Position numbers and translations under genes: made by a program. This document shows, piece after piece, positions 52,500 to 62,770 of a stretch of DNA of 64,000 nt (positions within the stretch are counted from its first letter, which is position 1; each line of letters begins with the position of its first letter). The notes beneath the pieces are model-generated. The model ran no database searches, had not been told where the DNA came from, and worked only from the letters and a program-made list of their open reading frames with translations. The stretch is from Methanovulcanius yangii (lineage in GTDB: Archaea; Halobacteriota; Methanomicrobia; Methanomicrobiales; Methanomicrobiaceae), in contig NZ_LTBL01000001.1 in the NCBI RefSeq assembly GCF_018687785.1, positions 1,541,780-1,605,779 of the forward strand. Reading direction: 5' to 3'.

Positions 52500-53422
52500 G
52501 AATCGTCATCGCCCTCGGCGGCAACGCCCTCCTGCGTCGCGGCGAACCGATGACCGCCTTCGTCCAGCGCCAGAACATCCACCGGGCCGTCGCCGCCATC
52601 GCCCCGCTCGTCCGGGAGCACGAGATCGTCCTTACGCACGGCAACGGCCCGCAGGTCGGCCTTCTCGCCCTCCAGGCAGCCTACGCAGGGACCGAGGCCT
52701 ACCCGCTCGACGTCCTCGGTGCGGAGAGCGAGGGAATGATCGGCTATATGATCGAACAGGAACTCTCCGGCCTCCTCCCACCCCATACGCCGATCGCCAC
52801 CCTCCTTACCATGGTGGAGGTGGACCCGGACGACCCCGCCTTCGCCCATCCCACGAAGTTCGTAGGGCCGGTCTACACGAAGGAGCAGATGGAGGCCGTC
52901 AAAGAAGACCGGAACTGGACCTTCGCCCGCGACGGCGGCCGGTGGCGCCGGGTCGTCCCCTCCCCCGACCCGAAACGCATCTTCGAAGTCCGGCCGGTCA
53001 GCTGGCTCCTCGAGAAGGGGGCCATTGTGATCTGCACCGGCGGCGGGGGCATCCCCACGGCCTTCACCACCGAGCGGCGGCAGACACTCCATGGAGTCGA
53101 GGCGGTGGTTGACAAGGATCTCGCAAGCGCCCTCCTCGCCGAAGAGGTGGAGGCGCACCTCCTCGTCATGGCAACCGACGTCGACGGCGTCTACCTCGAC
53201 TGGGAGACCGACCACCCGGAAAAGATCGGCGGCGTCACCCCCGAAGAGCTCGCCGCCCATACATTTGCAGAGGGTTCCATGGGCCCGAAGGTCGATGCCG
53301 CCTGCCGGTTCGTGAGCAGGAGCGGCGGCCGGGCAGCCATCGGGAGCCTCACCGAACTGGAGGAGCTGGTGGCGGGCACCGCCGGCACCCAGGTCGGCGG
53401 CGGGGGACTCGGGCATGCCTGA
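52496..53422 (+). CDS. arcC: Carbamate kinase
   Basis: The 308-aa protein is a full carbamate kinase: [15 protein letters not shown] at the start, [38 protein letters not shown] and [12 protein letters not shown]. It makes ATP from carbamoyl phosphate and ADP. Position between arcB and arcA, overlapping arcA by 8 bases, shows an ATP-generating arginine deiminase pathway. Confidence 0.94.
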   Translation: MRIVIALGGNALLRRGEPMTAFVQRQNIHRAVAAIAPLVREHEIVLTHGNGPQVGLLALQAAYAGTEAYPLDVLGAESEGMIGYMIEQELSGLLPPHTPIATLLTMVEVDPDDPAFAHPTKFVGPVYTKEQMEAVKEDRNWTFARDGGRWRRVVPSPDPKRIFEVRPVSWLLEKGAIVICTGGGGIPTAFTTERRQTLHGVEAVVDKDLASALLAEEVEAHLLVMATDVDGVYLDWETDHPEKIGGVTPEELAAHTFAEGSMGPKVDAACRFVSRSGGRAAIGSLTELEELVAGTAGTQVGGGGLGHA

Positions 53423-54674
53423 GTTCGGGGTCCATTCCGAGGTCGGACACCTCCGGGCAGCCCTCGTCCACCGGCCCGGCCTCTCGCTCAGACGGCTCAC
53501 TCCGGAGAACCACGACGCCCTCCTCTTCGACGACATCCCGTGGGTGGACCGGGCGATGGAGGAGCACGACGAGTTCGCCACCCTCCTCTACAACGAAGGG
53601 GTGCAGGTGCTCTACCTCCATCACCTCCTCGAGGAGACGCTCCGGGGGGGCGAGGCGGCCCGCGGGGAAGCGGCCGCCCTCTTCGTCAACGATTGCACCG
53701 TCGGCATCTCCCTCCGGGACCACCTCACGACCCTCTTTCTTGACATGGACCCGGCTCTTCTCACCCGCCACCTGATCGGGGGGATGACCTATGCCGAGGC
53801 GGGATGCATCGGTCTCCCCTCCGGAATCGAACGATCCCTTGCTGCCGCCGTCGCCCGTGCAGACGACTTTCTCCTTCCGCCGCTCCCGAATACCCTCTTC
53901 ATGCGGGATTCCTCGTTCTGGGTCTACGAGGGAGTCGGGCTCAGTTCAATGGCTCATCCCATCCGGCGACGGGAGGTGGCGCACGTCGCGGCCGTCTACC
54001 GTCACCACCCGCTCTTTGCGGGGGAGACCTTCCCCGTCTGGTATCCCCCGGATGCCGGCGCCACACCGGGTGGGGAACACTTCGGCCTCACATCTCTCGA
54101 GGGGGGGGACGTGATGCCCATCGGCAACCGGACGGTACTCGTCGGCCTCTCCGCCCGGACGAACGCCGTGAGCGTGGAACAGCTCGCAGACCGCCTCTTT
54201 GCCACCGGTGCCGCCGACCGGGTGATCGTGTGCTCCATACCGCCCGAACGTGCCCAGATGCACCTTGATACGGTCTTCACCATGCTCGATGGCGCGACCG
54301 CTACCGCCTACCCCCGGGTCCTCGACCAGACCGCTGCATGGTCCCTCTTTCCCGGCGAGGGGGACGCGGCCTTCGCAGTCGAGGAGGAGGCAAGCTTCCC
54401 CGCCGCCGTGGCGGACGCGCTCGGCGAGGACGGCATCACCCTCATCCCCACCGGCGGCGACCGCTACGAGGCGGCCCGGGAACAGTGGGACGACGGCAAC
54501 AACGTCCTTGCCATCCGGCCCGGCGTCGTCGTCGCCTACGCCCGCAACACCTGCACGAACCGCAACCTGGAAGAGGCGGGCATCGACGTGATTCCCATCT
54601 GCGGGGCCGAACTCGGGCGCGGCCGCGGAGGGAGCCACTGCATGGCCTGCCCGGTCCGGCGCGACGGCCTGTGA
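53415..54674 (+). CDS. arcA: Arginine deiminase
   Basis: The 419-aa enzyme hydrolyses arginine to citrulline and ammonia. Catalytic regions are LFMRDSSFW (the family FTRD site), [22 protein letters not shown] and the nucleophile C409 in GSHCMACP. It starts [20 protein letters not shown], typical of the family. Gene order arcB-arcC-arcA differs from the usual bacterial arcA-arcB-arcC. No arginine/ornithine antiporter lies nearby. Confidence 0.93.
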   Translation: MPEFGVHSEVGHLRAALVHRPGLSLRRLTPENHDALLFDDIPWVDRAMEEHDEFATLLYNEGVQVLYLHHLLEETLRGGEAARGEAAALFVNDCTVGISLRDHLTTLFLDMDPALLTRHLIGGMTYAEAGCIGLPSGIERSLAAAVARADDFLLPPLPNTLFMRDSSFWVYEGVGLSSMAHPIRRREVAHVAAVYRHHPLFAGETFPVWYPPDAGATPGGEHFGLTSLEGGDVMPIGNRTVLVGLSARTNAVSVEQLADRLFATGAADRVIVCSIPPERAQMHLDTVFTMLDGATATAYPRVLDQTAAWSLFPGEGDAAFAVEEEASFPAAVADALGEDGITLIPTGGDRYEAAREQWDDGNNVLAIRPGVVVAYARNTCTNRNLEEAGIDVIPICGAELGRGRGGSHCMACPVRRDGL

Positions 54675-54837
54675 GAACGGAGGAGGAGAAGGGAAGGGCC
54701 CGGATCACTGACATAGGGCCGCATATCACACGTTTTTTCAGCATATTACCCCATATTGAGGATTATTCTTTTTGATCCAAACCATTATCACGGGTCAGGT
54801 GCTCTCTTCCCCCATCCACAACAGGGAGGCGAAGACG

Positions 54838-56394
54838 ATGGGGAAAATCACCTATGTCTCACTCGAAGGAGACGAAACCATACACGAACAGTTCGAAGAG
54901 GGGCTTGCACAGGCGAACCGCCTGCTGGGAAAGACCCACCCGCTGTATATCGGCGGGAGAGAGGCATATGCCGGTGAAGTGTTTTCGGTCACCTCTCCCA
55001 TCGACCGCCACCTGACGATCGGAACCTTCCAGCGTGCGGGTGCCGGTCTTGCGGGCGCGGCCATCGATGCGGCCGATGCGGCGTTTGGAAAATGGAGCAG
55101 TCGCCCGTGGGAGGAACGCACGGTGATCATCGAAGAGGCTGCCGACCGGCTGGAACATTCACTCTACCTCCTCGCCGCCCTCATCACCCTTGAGTCCGGC
55201 AAACCCCGGGGGGAGGCCATTGCCGAAGTCGGTGAAGCCATCGAACTCTTCCGGTACAACGCCCGGATCATGTGGGAACGAAACGGATTTGTCACCCCCA
55301 TGCCCGCAAACACGCCGGAACAGCCCCATACGAGCGTGATGCGTCCGTACGGCACCTGGGCGGTCATCTCTCCCTTCAACTTCCCCCTCATGCTCGCCGC
55401 CGGGGCAGCGTCCTCGGCGCTGATGACGGGCAACACCGTCGTTCTCAAACCGACGAGTGCCACACCGCTTACTGCCATCCACCTCTACCACGCCCTTGCG
55501 GCGGGGGTTCCCGACGGCGTCATCAATCTCATCACCGGCCCGGGCGAGCCGTTCGGGGATGTCATCGTCGGTTCGCCGAAGGTTGCGGGCATTGCCTTCA
55601 CCGGCTCACGGGCCGTGGGCATGCGGCTCAAACGCGAATTTACCGCATCCCAGCCCTATCCCAAACCGGTCGTCCTTGAGATGGGGAGCAAAAACCCCTG
55701 TATCGTCACGGCCCACGCGGACATCGAAAAGGCCGCGGAAGGGGTTGCCCGGGGGGCATTCGGGGCCACTGGCCAGAAATGCAGCGCCACCTCCCGGGTC
55801 TATGTCCACGAATCCGTCTTTGATGCCTTTGCGGGAGCGCTCACGCGGCATGTGCAGGATCTGCCGGTCGGGGACCCGCGCCTGAGGGAGACCTTCATGG
55901 GGCCTCTCATCGACGAACAGGCGGCCGGACGCTTCCGGGCATCGGTGGACGAGGTGCGGCGGGCGGGCGGCACCATCCTCTGCGGCGGCGATTTTGTCCG
56001 GGGCGGCATCCTCGACGAGGGATACTACCCCCAGGCGACCGTGGTGACGGGTATCCCCGACAGCCACCGCCTGATGAAGGAGGAACTCTTCGTCCCCTTC
56101 CTCATCCTCGCCCCGTATGCCACCCTTGCCGAGGCGCTCGAACGTGCAAATAATACCGAATACGGACTGACCGCGGGAATATTCACTGAAAACCCCGCCG
56201 AAGCGGACGAATTCTTCGAGCAGATCCGCTTCGGGGTCTGCTACGCCAACCGCAGGGGCGGCGCAACCACCGGCGGATGGCCCGGCGCCCAGTCCTTCGG
56301 CGGCTGGAAGGCGAGTGGTGCGACGGGAAAAGGGGTGGGGGGGCCGTACTACCTCCTGAGCTACATGCATGAACAGGCGAGGACACGGCTATAG
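54838..56394 (+). CDS. 1-Pyrroline-5-carboxylate dehydrogenase (aldehyde dehydrogenase)
   Basis: The 518-aa protein oxidises P5C/glutamate semialdehyde to glutamate with NAD(P). Visible motifs are PFNFPLM, GNTVVLKPTSATPL, FTGSRAVG, general base E281 in VLEMGSKNPC and nucleophile C315 in TGQKCSATSR; the GQKCSA form is typical of P5C dehydrogenases. GGAGG lies 8 bases before the ATG. It is followed 10 bases later by proline dehydrogenase, which makes its substrate. Confidence 0.9.
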   Translation: MGKITYVSLEGDETIHEQFEEGLAQANRLLGKTHPLYIGGREAYAGEVFSVTSPIDRHLTIGTFQRAGAGLAGAAIDAADAAFGKWSSRPWEERTVIIEEAADRLEHSLYLLAALITLESGKPRGEAIAEVGEAIELFRYNARIMWERNGFVTPMPANTPEQPHTSVMRPYGTWAVISPFNFPLMLAAGAASSALMTGNTVVLKPTSATPLTAIHLYHALAAGVPDGVINLITGPGEPFGDVIVGSPKVAGIAFTGSRAVGMRLKREFTASQPYPKPVVLEMGSKNPCIVTAHADIEKAAEGVARGAFGATGQKCSATSRVYVHESVFDAFAGALTRHVQDLPVGDPRLRETFMGPLIDEQAAGRFRASVDEVRRAGGTILCGGDFVRGGILDEGYYPQATVVTGIPDSHRLMKEELFVPFLILAPYATLAEALERANNTEYGLTAGIFTENPAEADEFFEQIRFGVCYANRRGGATTGGWPGAQSFGGWKASGATGKGVGGPYYLLSYMHEQARTRL

Positions 56395-56403
56395 GAGGGG
56401 CGG

Positions 56404-57219
56404 ATGACAGGACAGCACGATCCCCATCGCTGGGCCCTTCCCGACCTCCCCTCCGCCCTTGCCTGGTGCAATGACCGCACGGACGAGGACATCCGGGGGA
56501 TTCTCCACCCCCTCGGGGAATTTGCCCGGTCGCAATCCGAGGCAGAGGAGGCCGCGGAGGCATATATCGCCTGCGCCGCCGCCATTGCCGATGCAGGCAC
56601 AGGCGCCTCCGTCGCGGTGAAGCCGACGGCACTCGGCATATCCTTCGACCCTGACCGTGCGGCGGAGATCTTTCGCACCGTCCTCGATGCCTGTGCCGGA
56701 GACGGTGTTGCGGTGGAGTGCGACATGGAAGGAAGCCCTACCGTCTCCCCGACCATCCGCATGGCCCTTGCGGCCGCGAACGAAGGCCACACGTTCACCA
56801 TCGCCCTCCAGTCCTACCTCACCCGCACGGCCGAGGACATCGCCCGTGCCACCGGCGCGGGCCTTACGGTCCGCCTCGTCAAGGGGGCCTACCTCGGCGA
56901 TCTCCGCGACCGGGAGGAGATCCGCCGTGCCTACCGGAATCACCTCCTCCTCCTCGCCCGCCAGCAGCACGCGTTTTGTATCGGGACCCTCGACCGCTCG
57001 GTCATCCACTGGGCGCAGGAGAACTTCCCCGACGCCCGCGACCGCATCGAGTTCGGGTTTCTGAAGGGCATCGGCGAGCGGACGGCGGCGCATATGGCGG
57101 CCGACGGGTGGCGGATTGCCCAGTACATCCCCTTCGGCAACGACGGCGGCATCTATGCCCGCAGGCGGGAGATCTACCTGAACCTCCTCGCCCGTTCCGG
57201 TGAGGCGCCGCTCCATTGA
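56404..57219 (+). CDS. Proline dehydrogenase (PRODH barrel)
   Basis: The 271-aa protein has the flavin-dependent proline dehydrogenase core: VAVKPTALGISFD, RLVKGAYLGDLRDREE, IEFGFLKGIGERT and the substrate arginine pair in YIPFGNDGGIYARRRE. It oxidises proline to P5C. The length matches stand-alone PRODH enzymes. The P5C dehydrogenase gene just upstream completes proline to glutamate. AGGAGG lies in the 9 bases before the ATG. Confidence 0.88.
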   Translation: MTGQHDPHRWALPDLPSALAWCNDRTDEDIRGILHPLGEFARSQSEAEEAAEAYIACAAAIADAGTGASVAVKPTALGISFDPDRAAEIFRTVLDACAGDGVAVECDMEGSPTVSPTIRMALAAANEGHTFTIALQSYLTRTAEDIARATGAGLTVRLVKGAYLGDLRDREEIRRAYRNHLLLLARQQHAFCIGTLDRSVIHWAQENFPDARDRIEFGFLKGIGERTAAHMAADGWRIAQYIPFGNDGGIYARRREIYLNLLARSGEAPLH

Positions 57220-57277
57220 ACGGCCCCCCCCGCCTCATACATTCCTCTTTTTCACCACCACCCTCCAACCATAGTAC

Positions 57278-58525
57278 ATGGACCGGGTATCAGGCGACCC
57301 CGCCACCTCAGAGGCCGTCCTGGCGGAGATGAGACGCCAGCACGAGACCGTCACCCTCATCGCATCGGAGAACTATGCAAGCCCCGCGGTGCTCGAGTCG
57401 GCGGGAAGCATCCTTACCAACAAATACGTCGACGGCGTCCCCGGCGCACGGGAGTACATGGGCTGCGAGCACTGCGATACGATCGAGCGCCTCGCCCGCG
57501 ATCGCCTCTGCGCCCTCTTCGGGACGGAGTACGCAAACGTCCAGCCCTACTCGGGCTCGGTCGCCAACCTCGCCGTCTACCTGTCGGCGCTCCGGCCGGG
57601 GGACCGCATCCTCTCCCACGCCACCGGGGACGGCGGGCATCACACCCACGGCTCTCCCGACCACATATCGGGACGCCTCTATGACGCGGCACGCTACGGG
57701 GTCGACCCGGAAACCGGCCTCCTCGACTACGCGGAGATCGCCGCCATCGCCCGCAGGGTCCGGCCCCATCTCCTCATCTGCGGGGCAAGCGCCTACCCGC
57801 GGACCATCGACTTTGCCATCTTCGGTGAGATCGCAGAGGAGGTCGGCGCCACGGGACTCGCCGATATCGCCCACATCGCAGGGCTCATCGCAGCAGGCGT
57901 CCATCCTTCCCCGGCGGGCCACCAGGAGTGGATCACCACCACGACGCACAAGACCCTCCGCGGGCCTCGCGGCGGGGCGATCATGTGCCTGAAGGAGGAC
58001 GCGGGCGCCATCGATGCGGCCGTCGCGCCGGGCATCCAGGGCGGCCCTCTCATGCATACCATCGCAGGCAAGGCGATCTGTTTCGCCGAGGCCCGGACAG
58101 AGGAATTCCGCCACTATGCCCGGCAGGTCGTGACCAATGCCCAAACCCTCGCTGCCGCCCTGGAAACGGAGGGGCTTGCGGTCTTCTCCGGCGGCACCGA
58201 CAACCACCTCCTTATCGTGGACTGCGAGGGGACCGGCCTCTCCGGTCATGCGGCGGAGGCCGCCCTCTTTGCCGCGGGCATCTGTGCAGACCACTGCCCG
58301 GTGCCGGGAACAGGGCAGGAATATGCCACCGCAGGCGGCATCCGCCTCGGAACGCCCGCGGTGACGACCCGGGGCATGGGCGAAGGCGAGATGCAGGCAC
58401 TCGCCGGGCACATCGCCACCGTCCTCGCCCGGCCGGATGACCGGGACACCCTTGCGGGGGCACGGGAGGAGGTCCGGTCCCTGGTCACCGGGTTTCTGCC
58501 GCCGGAATCCCCGCTGAAGGATTAA
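57278..58525 (+). CDS. glyA: Serine hydroxymethyltransferase
   Basis: The 415-aa PLP enzyme interconverts serine and glycine with a tetrahydropterin one-carbon carrier (tetrahydromethanopterin is expected in a methanogen). PLP Lys is K225 in TTTTHKTLRGPRGG, with D196/H199 in LADIAHIAG. The start TLIASENYASPAV and GVPGAREYMGCEHCDTIE are recognisable; the second block is somewhat unusual, carrying two Cys. It follows proline dehydrogenase by 58 bases and may have its own promoter. Confidence 0.93.
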   Translation: MDRVSGDPATSEAVLAEMRRQHETVTLIASENYASPAVLESAGSILTNKYVDGVPGAREYMGCEHCDTIERLARDRLCALFGTEYANVQPYSGSVANLAVYLSALRPGDRILSHATGDGGHHTHGSPDHISGRLYDAARYGVDPETGLLDYAEIAAIARRVRPHLLICGASAYPRTIDFAIFGEIAEEVGATGLADIAHIAGLIAAGVHPSPAGHQEWITTTTHKTLRGPRGGAIMCLKEDAGAIDAAVAPGIQGGPLMHTIAGKAICFAEARTEEFRHYARQVVTNAQTLAAALETEGLAVFSGGTDNHLLIVDCEGTGLSGHAAEAALFAAGICADHCPVPGTGQEYATAGGIRLGTPAVTTRGMGEGEMQALAGHIATVLARPDDRDTLAGAREEVRSLVTGFLPPESPLKD

Positions 58526-58632
58526 ATTTCAAAAATATACCATATACAGCGTAATTCGGGAAAACCAAAGCTTCATATTTTTTCCCACCGCGATAACTTT
58601 TACCAGACACTGGCAGGGCGGCAGGAGCAGGT

Positions 58633-59787
58633 ATGAACAAATATGGGAATGAGAAGGAGGACGGGACGTATCTTCCGGGCATCGCCCTCATCCTTGCCGG
58701 CCTCTTTGCCTGCCTTGCCCTCGTCGCCTGCGGGTGTGGCGGGGTCGAACTGCAGGAATTCGCATGGTCCGGCCTCGAGGTCTTCCCCCTCGCCTTTCTT
58801 GCCATCCTCGCCTGGGGGAGCACCCGGCGCCCGGAACTGAGATGGGCGGCATATCTCTGGCTGCTCTTTACGGTCTTCATCATCTACGCGGCGACGCTCG
58901 TCTTCGGCATCCTCAGTCTCATCCCGCCCGGGGGGCTTCCCGGCGGCACCGGCGCCCTGCTGGAGAACGGGGCCACCTCCCGGAGTACATGGCTGATTGC
59001 GGCGGGATGCTTTGTCGCGGGGCTCTTCAGCCTCATGCCCTTCGAACGGGCGTTCTTCACCCGGTTTGCCCGCCGCCTCCCCCTCGACGCTGACTCGCCC
59101 GTTCATATGCTCGCGCTCTGCGTCGTCCTGGCGGCGACCCTGATCCCCCTCGTCCCCCTCCTCGTGACGGGCAGCCCCCCCTATCTCTCGCCGTTCTTCC
59201 TCGCAGGAGCGCAGACCGGCGGGATCACCCCGGCGGCGGGCGTCGGTCTCTACAGCCTCTTCTGGATGACGGTCCTCTCGGTCGTGGCCGTCGGGTTCTG
59301 GATCACCCGCAACGGGACGGCGGTCCTCGCACGCCTCGGGCTCGTCCGTCCCACCGTCCGGGAATGCGCCCTTGCAGTCGGGGGAGGGGCGGGACTTGCC
59401 GGCTTCTTCACGCTCTTCAACATGGGCATCGGCGCCCTGTGGGGGGCGTTCGGCTGGCCCGTCACCGACACGGCGGCATTCACGGTTCTCATCGCCCACA
59501 CGCTCACCCCGACAGGCATCCTCCTCCTCGCCGTCTCGGCGGGAGTCGGGGAGGAGATCGCCTTTCGCGGCGTCCTCCAGCCGCGGTTCGGGATTATCAT
59601 CCCGTCGCTCCTCTTCGCCTCCCTGCACAGCTTCCAGTACGGCTGGGACGGGCTGATCTCCGTCTTCCTCCTTGGCATCGCCTTCGCCCTCATACGCCGG
59701 AGGACCTCCACCACGGTGAGCGCCATCACCCACACCGTCTACGACCTCGTCCTCCTCGCAGCCCTCATGGCAGGCGTCGCTCTGTGA
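58633..59787 (+). CDS. CPBP-family intramembrane metalloprotease
   Basis: The 384-aa protein has about ten membrane segments and the three CPBP (Rce1-like) motifs in the C-terminal third: GEEIAFRGVLQPRFG, ASLHSFQYGWDG and ITHTVYDLVLL. The Glu pair and His residues form the metal site. Substrates are unknown. AGGAGCAGGT precedes the ATG. It converges with the PH-domain gene; T-rich tracts lie between. Confidence 0.88.
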   Translation: MNKYGNEKEDGTYLPGIALILAGLFACLALVACGCGGVELQEFAWSGLEVFPLAFLAILAWGSTRRPELRWAAYLWLLFTVFIIYAATLVFGILSLIPPGGLPGGTGALLENGATSRSTWLIAAGCFVAGLFSLMPFERAFFTRFARRLPLDADSPVHMLALCVVLAATLIPLVPLLVTGSPPYLSPFFLAGAQTGGITPAAGVGLYSLFWMTVLSVVAVGFWITRNGTAVLARLGLVRPTVRECALAVGGGAGLAGFFTLFNMGIGALWGAFGWPVTDTAAFTVLIAHTLTPTGILLLAVSAGVGEEIAFRGVLQPRFGIIIPSLLFASLHSFQYGWDGLISVFLLGIAFALIRRRTSTTVSAITHTVYDLVLLAALMAGVAL

Positions 59788-59817
59788 AGGGGGTACCAAT
59801 AAAAAAAGATATTTTCC

Positions 59818-60429
59818 CTATTTTTCGGCTATCGTCCGGAGAATCGCCTTTATCTCACGGAGTTCTGCGAGGACGTCTCCCGCCTCCGGCGCGGCGGAAG
59901 TGGGGAACGGGCGTCCCTGCACGGATTCCGCGCCGCCGGTCACTGCGGCAACAGGGGGTCGTTCCCGGACATACCCCATGATCATGTCCCGCAGGGGAGC
60001 CGGGTCGGCGATGCCGTTGAGCCGGATCTCCGCGGTCGCCTTTGCCGAGTAGCCGGCGGTCTGGATGCGGAGATCGGAGATGCCGAAGACCCGCATCACC
60101 GGCCCCTGCAGGATATCGACATTCGTGATCCGGTTGTAGGGGACGATGCCCGTCTGCCGGAACCAGACGCCTCGCCGCCAGGCGATCTCGGTCTCGTTCA
60201 GGTTGTAGACGACGGTGTCGAAGTAGAGGCGCGCCCAGATGAGAGTGAACCCCACCACCACGAGGAGGAGCACGATACCCGCCACCAGCCAGGGGAACCC
60301 CGCCATCCCCAGCGGGAAGATGAGGAAGAAGAGAATGAAGACGACGAGGAGGAGTGAACTTGCGGAGAGATAGGTCCGGTAGGCCGGTTCCGGTCGGAAA
60401 TCCTCTCCGATGCGGATGGTCTCTGTCAT
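59818..60429 (-). CDS. PH-like (YdbS/bPH2) membrane protein
   Basis: The 203-aa protein has two adjacent N-terminal helices (about 20-65) and a cytoplasmic bacterial PH-like domain (TVVYNLNETEIAWRRGVWFR, VPYNRITNVDILQGPVMRVF). A helical C-terminus follows (VLAELREIKAILRTIAEK). Function unknown; related proteins stabilise membranes or bind protein partners. Confidence 0.82.
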   Translation of the reverse strand: MTETIRIGEDFRPEPAYRTYLSASSLLLVVFILFFLIFPLGMAGFPWLVAGIVLLLVVVGFTLIWARLYFDTVVYNLNETEIAWRRGVWFRQTGIVPYNRITNVDILQGPVMRVFGISDLRIQTAGYSAKATAEIRLNGIADPAPLRDMIMGYVRERPPVAAVTGGAESVQGRPFPTSAAPEAGDVLAELREIKAILRTIAEK

Positions 60430-60590
60430 GCGTAATTCATCATCCTGCGGGGCAATAGAGGTTGCCGTGGCAGAGAACCGTGGAGGGACACATGGGATGG
60501 CGACATGGTCCGCCTCCACGGAAACGCTCCACGGACAACCTCCGAATCGCCGGCATTCATCGCTCCGGCCGTTCAGCAGGTTAAGCCAAC

Positions 60591-60598
60591 CTTATATG
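60591..60598 (+). promoter_or_regulatory. TATA box of MBL hydrolase gene
   Basis: CTTATATG predicts a start near 60622 and a leader of about 12 bases, fitting the ATG at 60634. Confidence 0.55.
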
Positions 60599-60633
60599 CT
60601 ATACCTGCACAAGCCCGATACTCAGTCAGGCCT

Positions 60634-61344
60634 ATGAACGACACCTCCGATACCTGCCGGGTGCATGCCATCAGGAGCGGGACCTCCCATGCCTACCTCC
60701 TGACCGGCGGCAGAGGCGCCATCCTCATCGACACGGGCAGCGGCACCGATATCGACCGCTTCGGCGATCAGCTTGCAGCGGCGGGCATACGCCTTCAGGA
60801 CATCAGCCTCCTGATTCTCACGCACGCCCACTATGATCACGTCGCCCTTGCAGCAGAGATACGCGAGCATGCGAACTGCCGGATCCTCGCCCATGATGCA
60901 GCCGCACCCTTTCTGAAGCAGGGCCATACCCCCTTTCCCCACGGGACGGGGATCGTTTCCCGGGCGATATCTTCGGCAGGAACCGGATTTTTCTCCGCTA
61001 AAGGCGATTTCACTGCCTTTTCTCCGGACATCACCATCAGCCGCCGCACCGTCCTCGAGGAGTACGGCCTTCCCGTGACCGTCCTTCCCACCCCCGGCCA
61101 CACGGCGGATTCCCTCTCGGTGCTCACTTCCGCCGGGGACGCATTTGTCGGCGACACCTGCTTTCATGTCTTCCCATGGACCGTCATTCCGCCCTTCGCA
61201 GACGACCCGGCAGCACTCGCTCTCACCTGGGAGGCACTCCTCGCGGAGGACGTCACCACCTTCCATCCGGGCCATGGTTCTCCCTTCGGCCGCGACCTCC
61301 TCGAACGCTCGCTCCCTGCCCTGCGAAGAAAGGCCGGGCGCTGA
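60634..61344 (+). CDS. Metallo-beta-lactamase-fold hydrolase
   Basis: The 236-aa protein has the MBL metal motif THAHYDH (about residue 68), GHTADSLSVL with a His ligand, FVGDTCFH and HPGHGSPFG. This is the glyoxalase II-like branch; the substrate is unknown. An upstream in-frame extension to 60505 is rejected because a TATA box lies inside it. Confidence 0.87.
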   Translation: MNDTSDTCRVHAIRSGTSHAYLLTGGRGAILIDTGSGTDIDRFGDQLAAAGIRLQDISLLILTHAHYDHVALAAEIREHANCRILAHDAAAPFLKQGHTPFPHGTGIVSRAISSAGTGFFSAKGDFTAFSPDITISRRTVLEEYGLPVTVLPTPGHTADSLSVLTSAGDAFVGDTCFHVFPWTVIPPFADDPAALALTWEALLAEDVTTFHPGHGSPFGRDLLERSLPALRRKAGR

Positions 61345-61425
61345 AATCTCCATTTTTCCCGTACCGTCACGGTTATGGCGCCACCGGTATAACGACTCAT
61401 CATCATCAGGACGAGCGGTGAAACC

Positions 61426-62670
61426 ATGCAGTATAGGACCATGCCCTCGGGGGACGACCGCCTCTCCGCCCTCGGATTTGGGGCGATGCGGCTTCCCCTC
61501 GCGGCAAAGAGGATAGACGAGGAACGGGCGACCCGCCTCGTCCGGGAGGCTATCGAGGCGGGGGTCAATTACATCGACACGGCGATGCCCTACCACAACG
61601 GCGAGAGCGAGAGCTTTCTCGGCCGGGCGCTCGCGGACGGCTACCGGGAGAAGGTCTATCTCGCAACGAAGCTTCCACCCTGGTCGGTGGAGGCACGGGA
61701 GGACATGGACCGTCTCCTCGTAACCCAGCTTGCCAAGCTGCGCACGGACCACATCGATTACTACCTCCTCCACAGCCTCACCCGCCGGAGCTGGGAGCGG
61801 ATGCGGGACCTCGGGGTGATTGAATTCCTGGAGACGGCAAAGGAGAAGGGCAGGATCCGCCACATCGGGTTCTCCTTCCATGACAATCCCGAGGCATTCC
61901 GCGAGGTGGTCGACGCCTATGCATGGGACTTCTGCCAGATCCAGTACAATATACTCGACGAATGCCACCAGGCCGGGACCGCAGGCCTTGAATACGCCGC
62001 CGCCCGCGGCCTCGGCGTGATCATCATGGAGCCCCTCCGCGGCGGCCATCTCGCGAGGGCCGTCCCGGACGAGGTGCGGGCCATCGAGGCGGAGACCGGG
62101 GTGTCCCGGACGCCCGCCGAGTGGGCTCTCAGGTGGATATGGAACCGTCCCGAAGTCACCGTCGTCCTCTCCGGCATGAGCGATGAGGCGCAGCTGCGGG
62201 AGAACATCCGGACGGCTGAAGACGCCCTTCCCGGTTCGCTTTCGCAGGGCGACCTTGCAATGATGGCACGCGTCCGCGACATCTACCGGGACCGGATGAT
62301 GGTGGACTGCACGGGATGCGGCTACTGCATGCCCTGCCCCTATGGGGTCGACATCCCCGGCTGTTTTGCCCACTACAACAATTACGGCCTCTTCGGAAAG
62401 GAACCGGCCGTCCGGTATTATTTTGCACAGATGACCGGGATCATGGATAAGGAGGGGTATGCAGGCCTCTGCCGCGGGTGCGGAAAGTGCGTCCGGGCAT
62501 GCCCGCAGCACCTCCCCATCCCGGACCTCCTGCAGGATGTCTCCCGCACGTTCGAGGGCCCTGCCTTCACGGTGCTCCGCCCTGCAATGAAGCACCTGAA
62601 GGGGATCCACCGCCACTGGACAAACCTAAAAAACCGCCGCTATGCGGCATCCGGAGGAGAAGAGTCATAA
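61426..62670 (+). CDS. Aldo/keto reductase with C-terminal [4Fe-4S] domain
   Basis: The 414-aa protein has an AKR barrel (GFGAMRLPL at the start, YIDTAMPYHNGESE with the catalytic Tyr, KLRTDHIDYYLLHS). A C-terminal ferredoxin-like region has CTGCGYCMPCPYGVDIPGC and CRGCGKCVRACPQ. These oxidoreductases are frequent in methanogens; the substrate is unknown. GCGGTGA lies 5 bases before the ATG. Confidence 0.9.
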   Translation: MQYRTMPSGDDRLSALGFGAMRLPLAAKRIDEERATRLVREAIEAGVNYIDTAMPYHNGESESFLGRALADGYREKVYLATKLPPWSVEAREDMDRLLVTQLAKLRTDHIDYYLLHSLTRRSWERMRDLGVIEFLETAKEKGRIRHIGFSFHDNPEAFREVVDAYAWDFCQIQYNILDECHQAGTAGLEYAAARGLGVIIMEPLRGGHLARAVPDEVRAIEAETGVSRTPAEWALRWIWNRPEVTVVLSGMSDEAQLRENIRTAEDALPGSLSQGDLAMMARVRDIYRDRMMVDCTGCGYCMPCPYGVDIPGCFAHYNNYGLFGKEPAVRYYFAQMTGIMDKEGYAGLCRGCGKCVRACPQHLPIPDLLQDVSRTFEGPAFTVLRPAMKHLKGIHRHWTNLKNRRYAASGGEES

Positions 62671-62770
62671 TACATCCCGGCATCCCCGGCAGGGCCCCGA
62701 CCACCGCCGGTGCGCCCCGTGTGAATCGCGGACGCCCACATCTCTGTCTCCGGGGGAGTGGCCAATCAGG

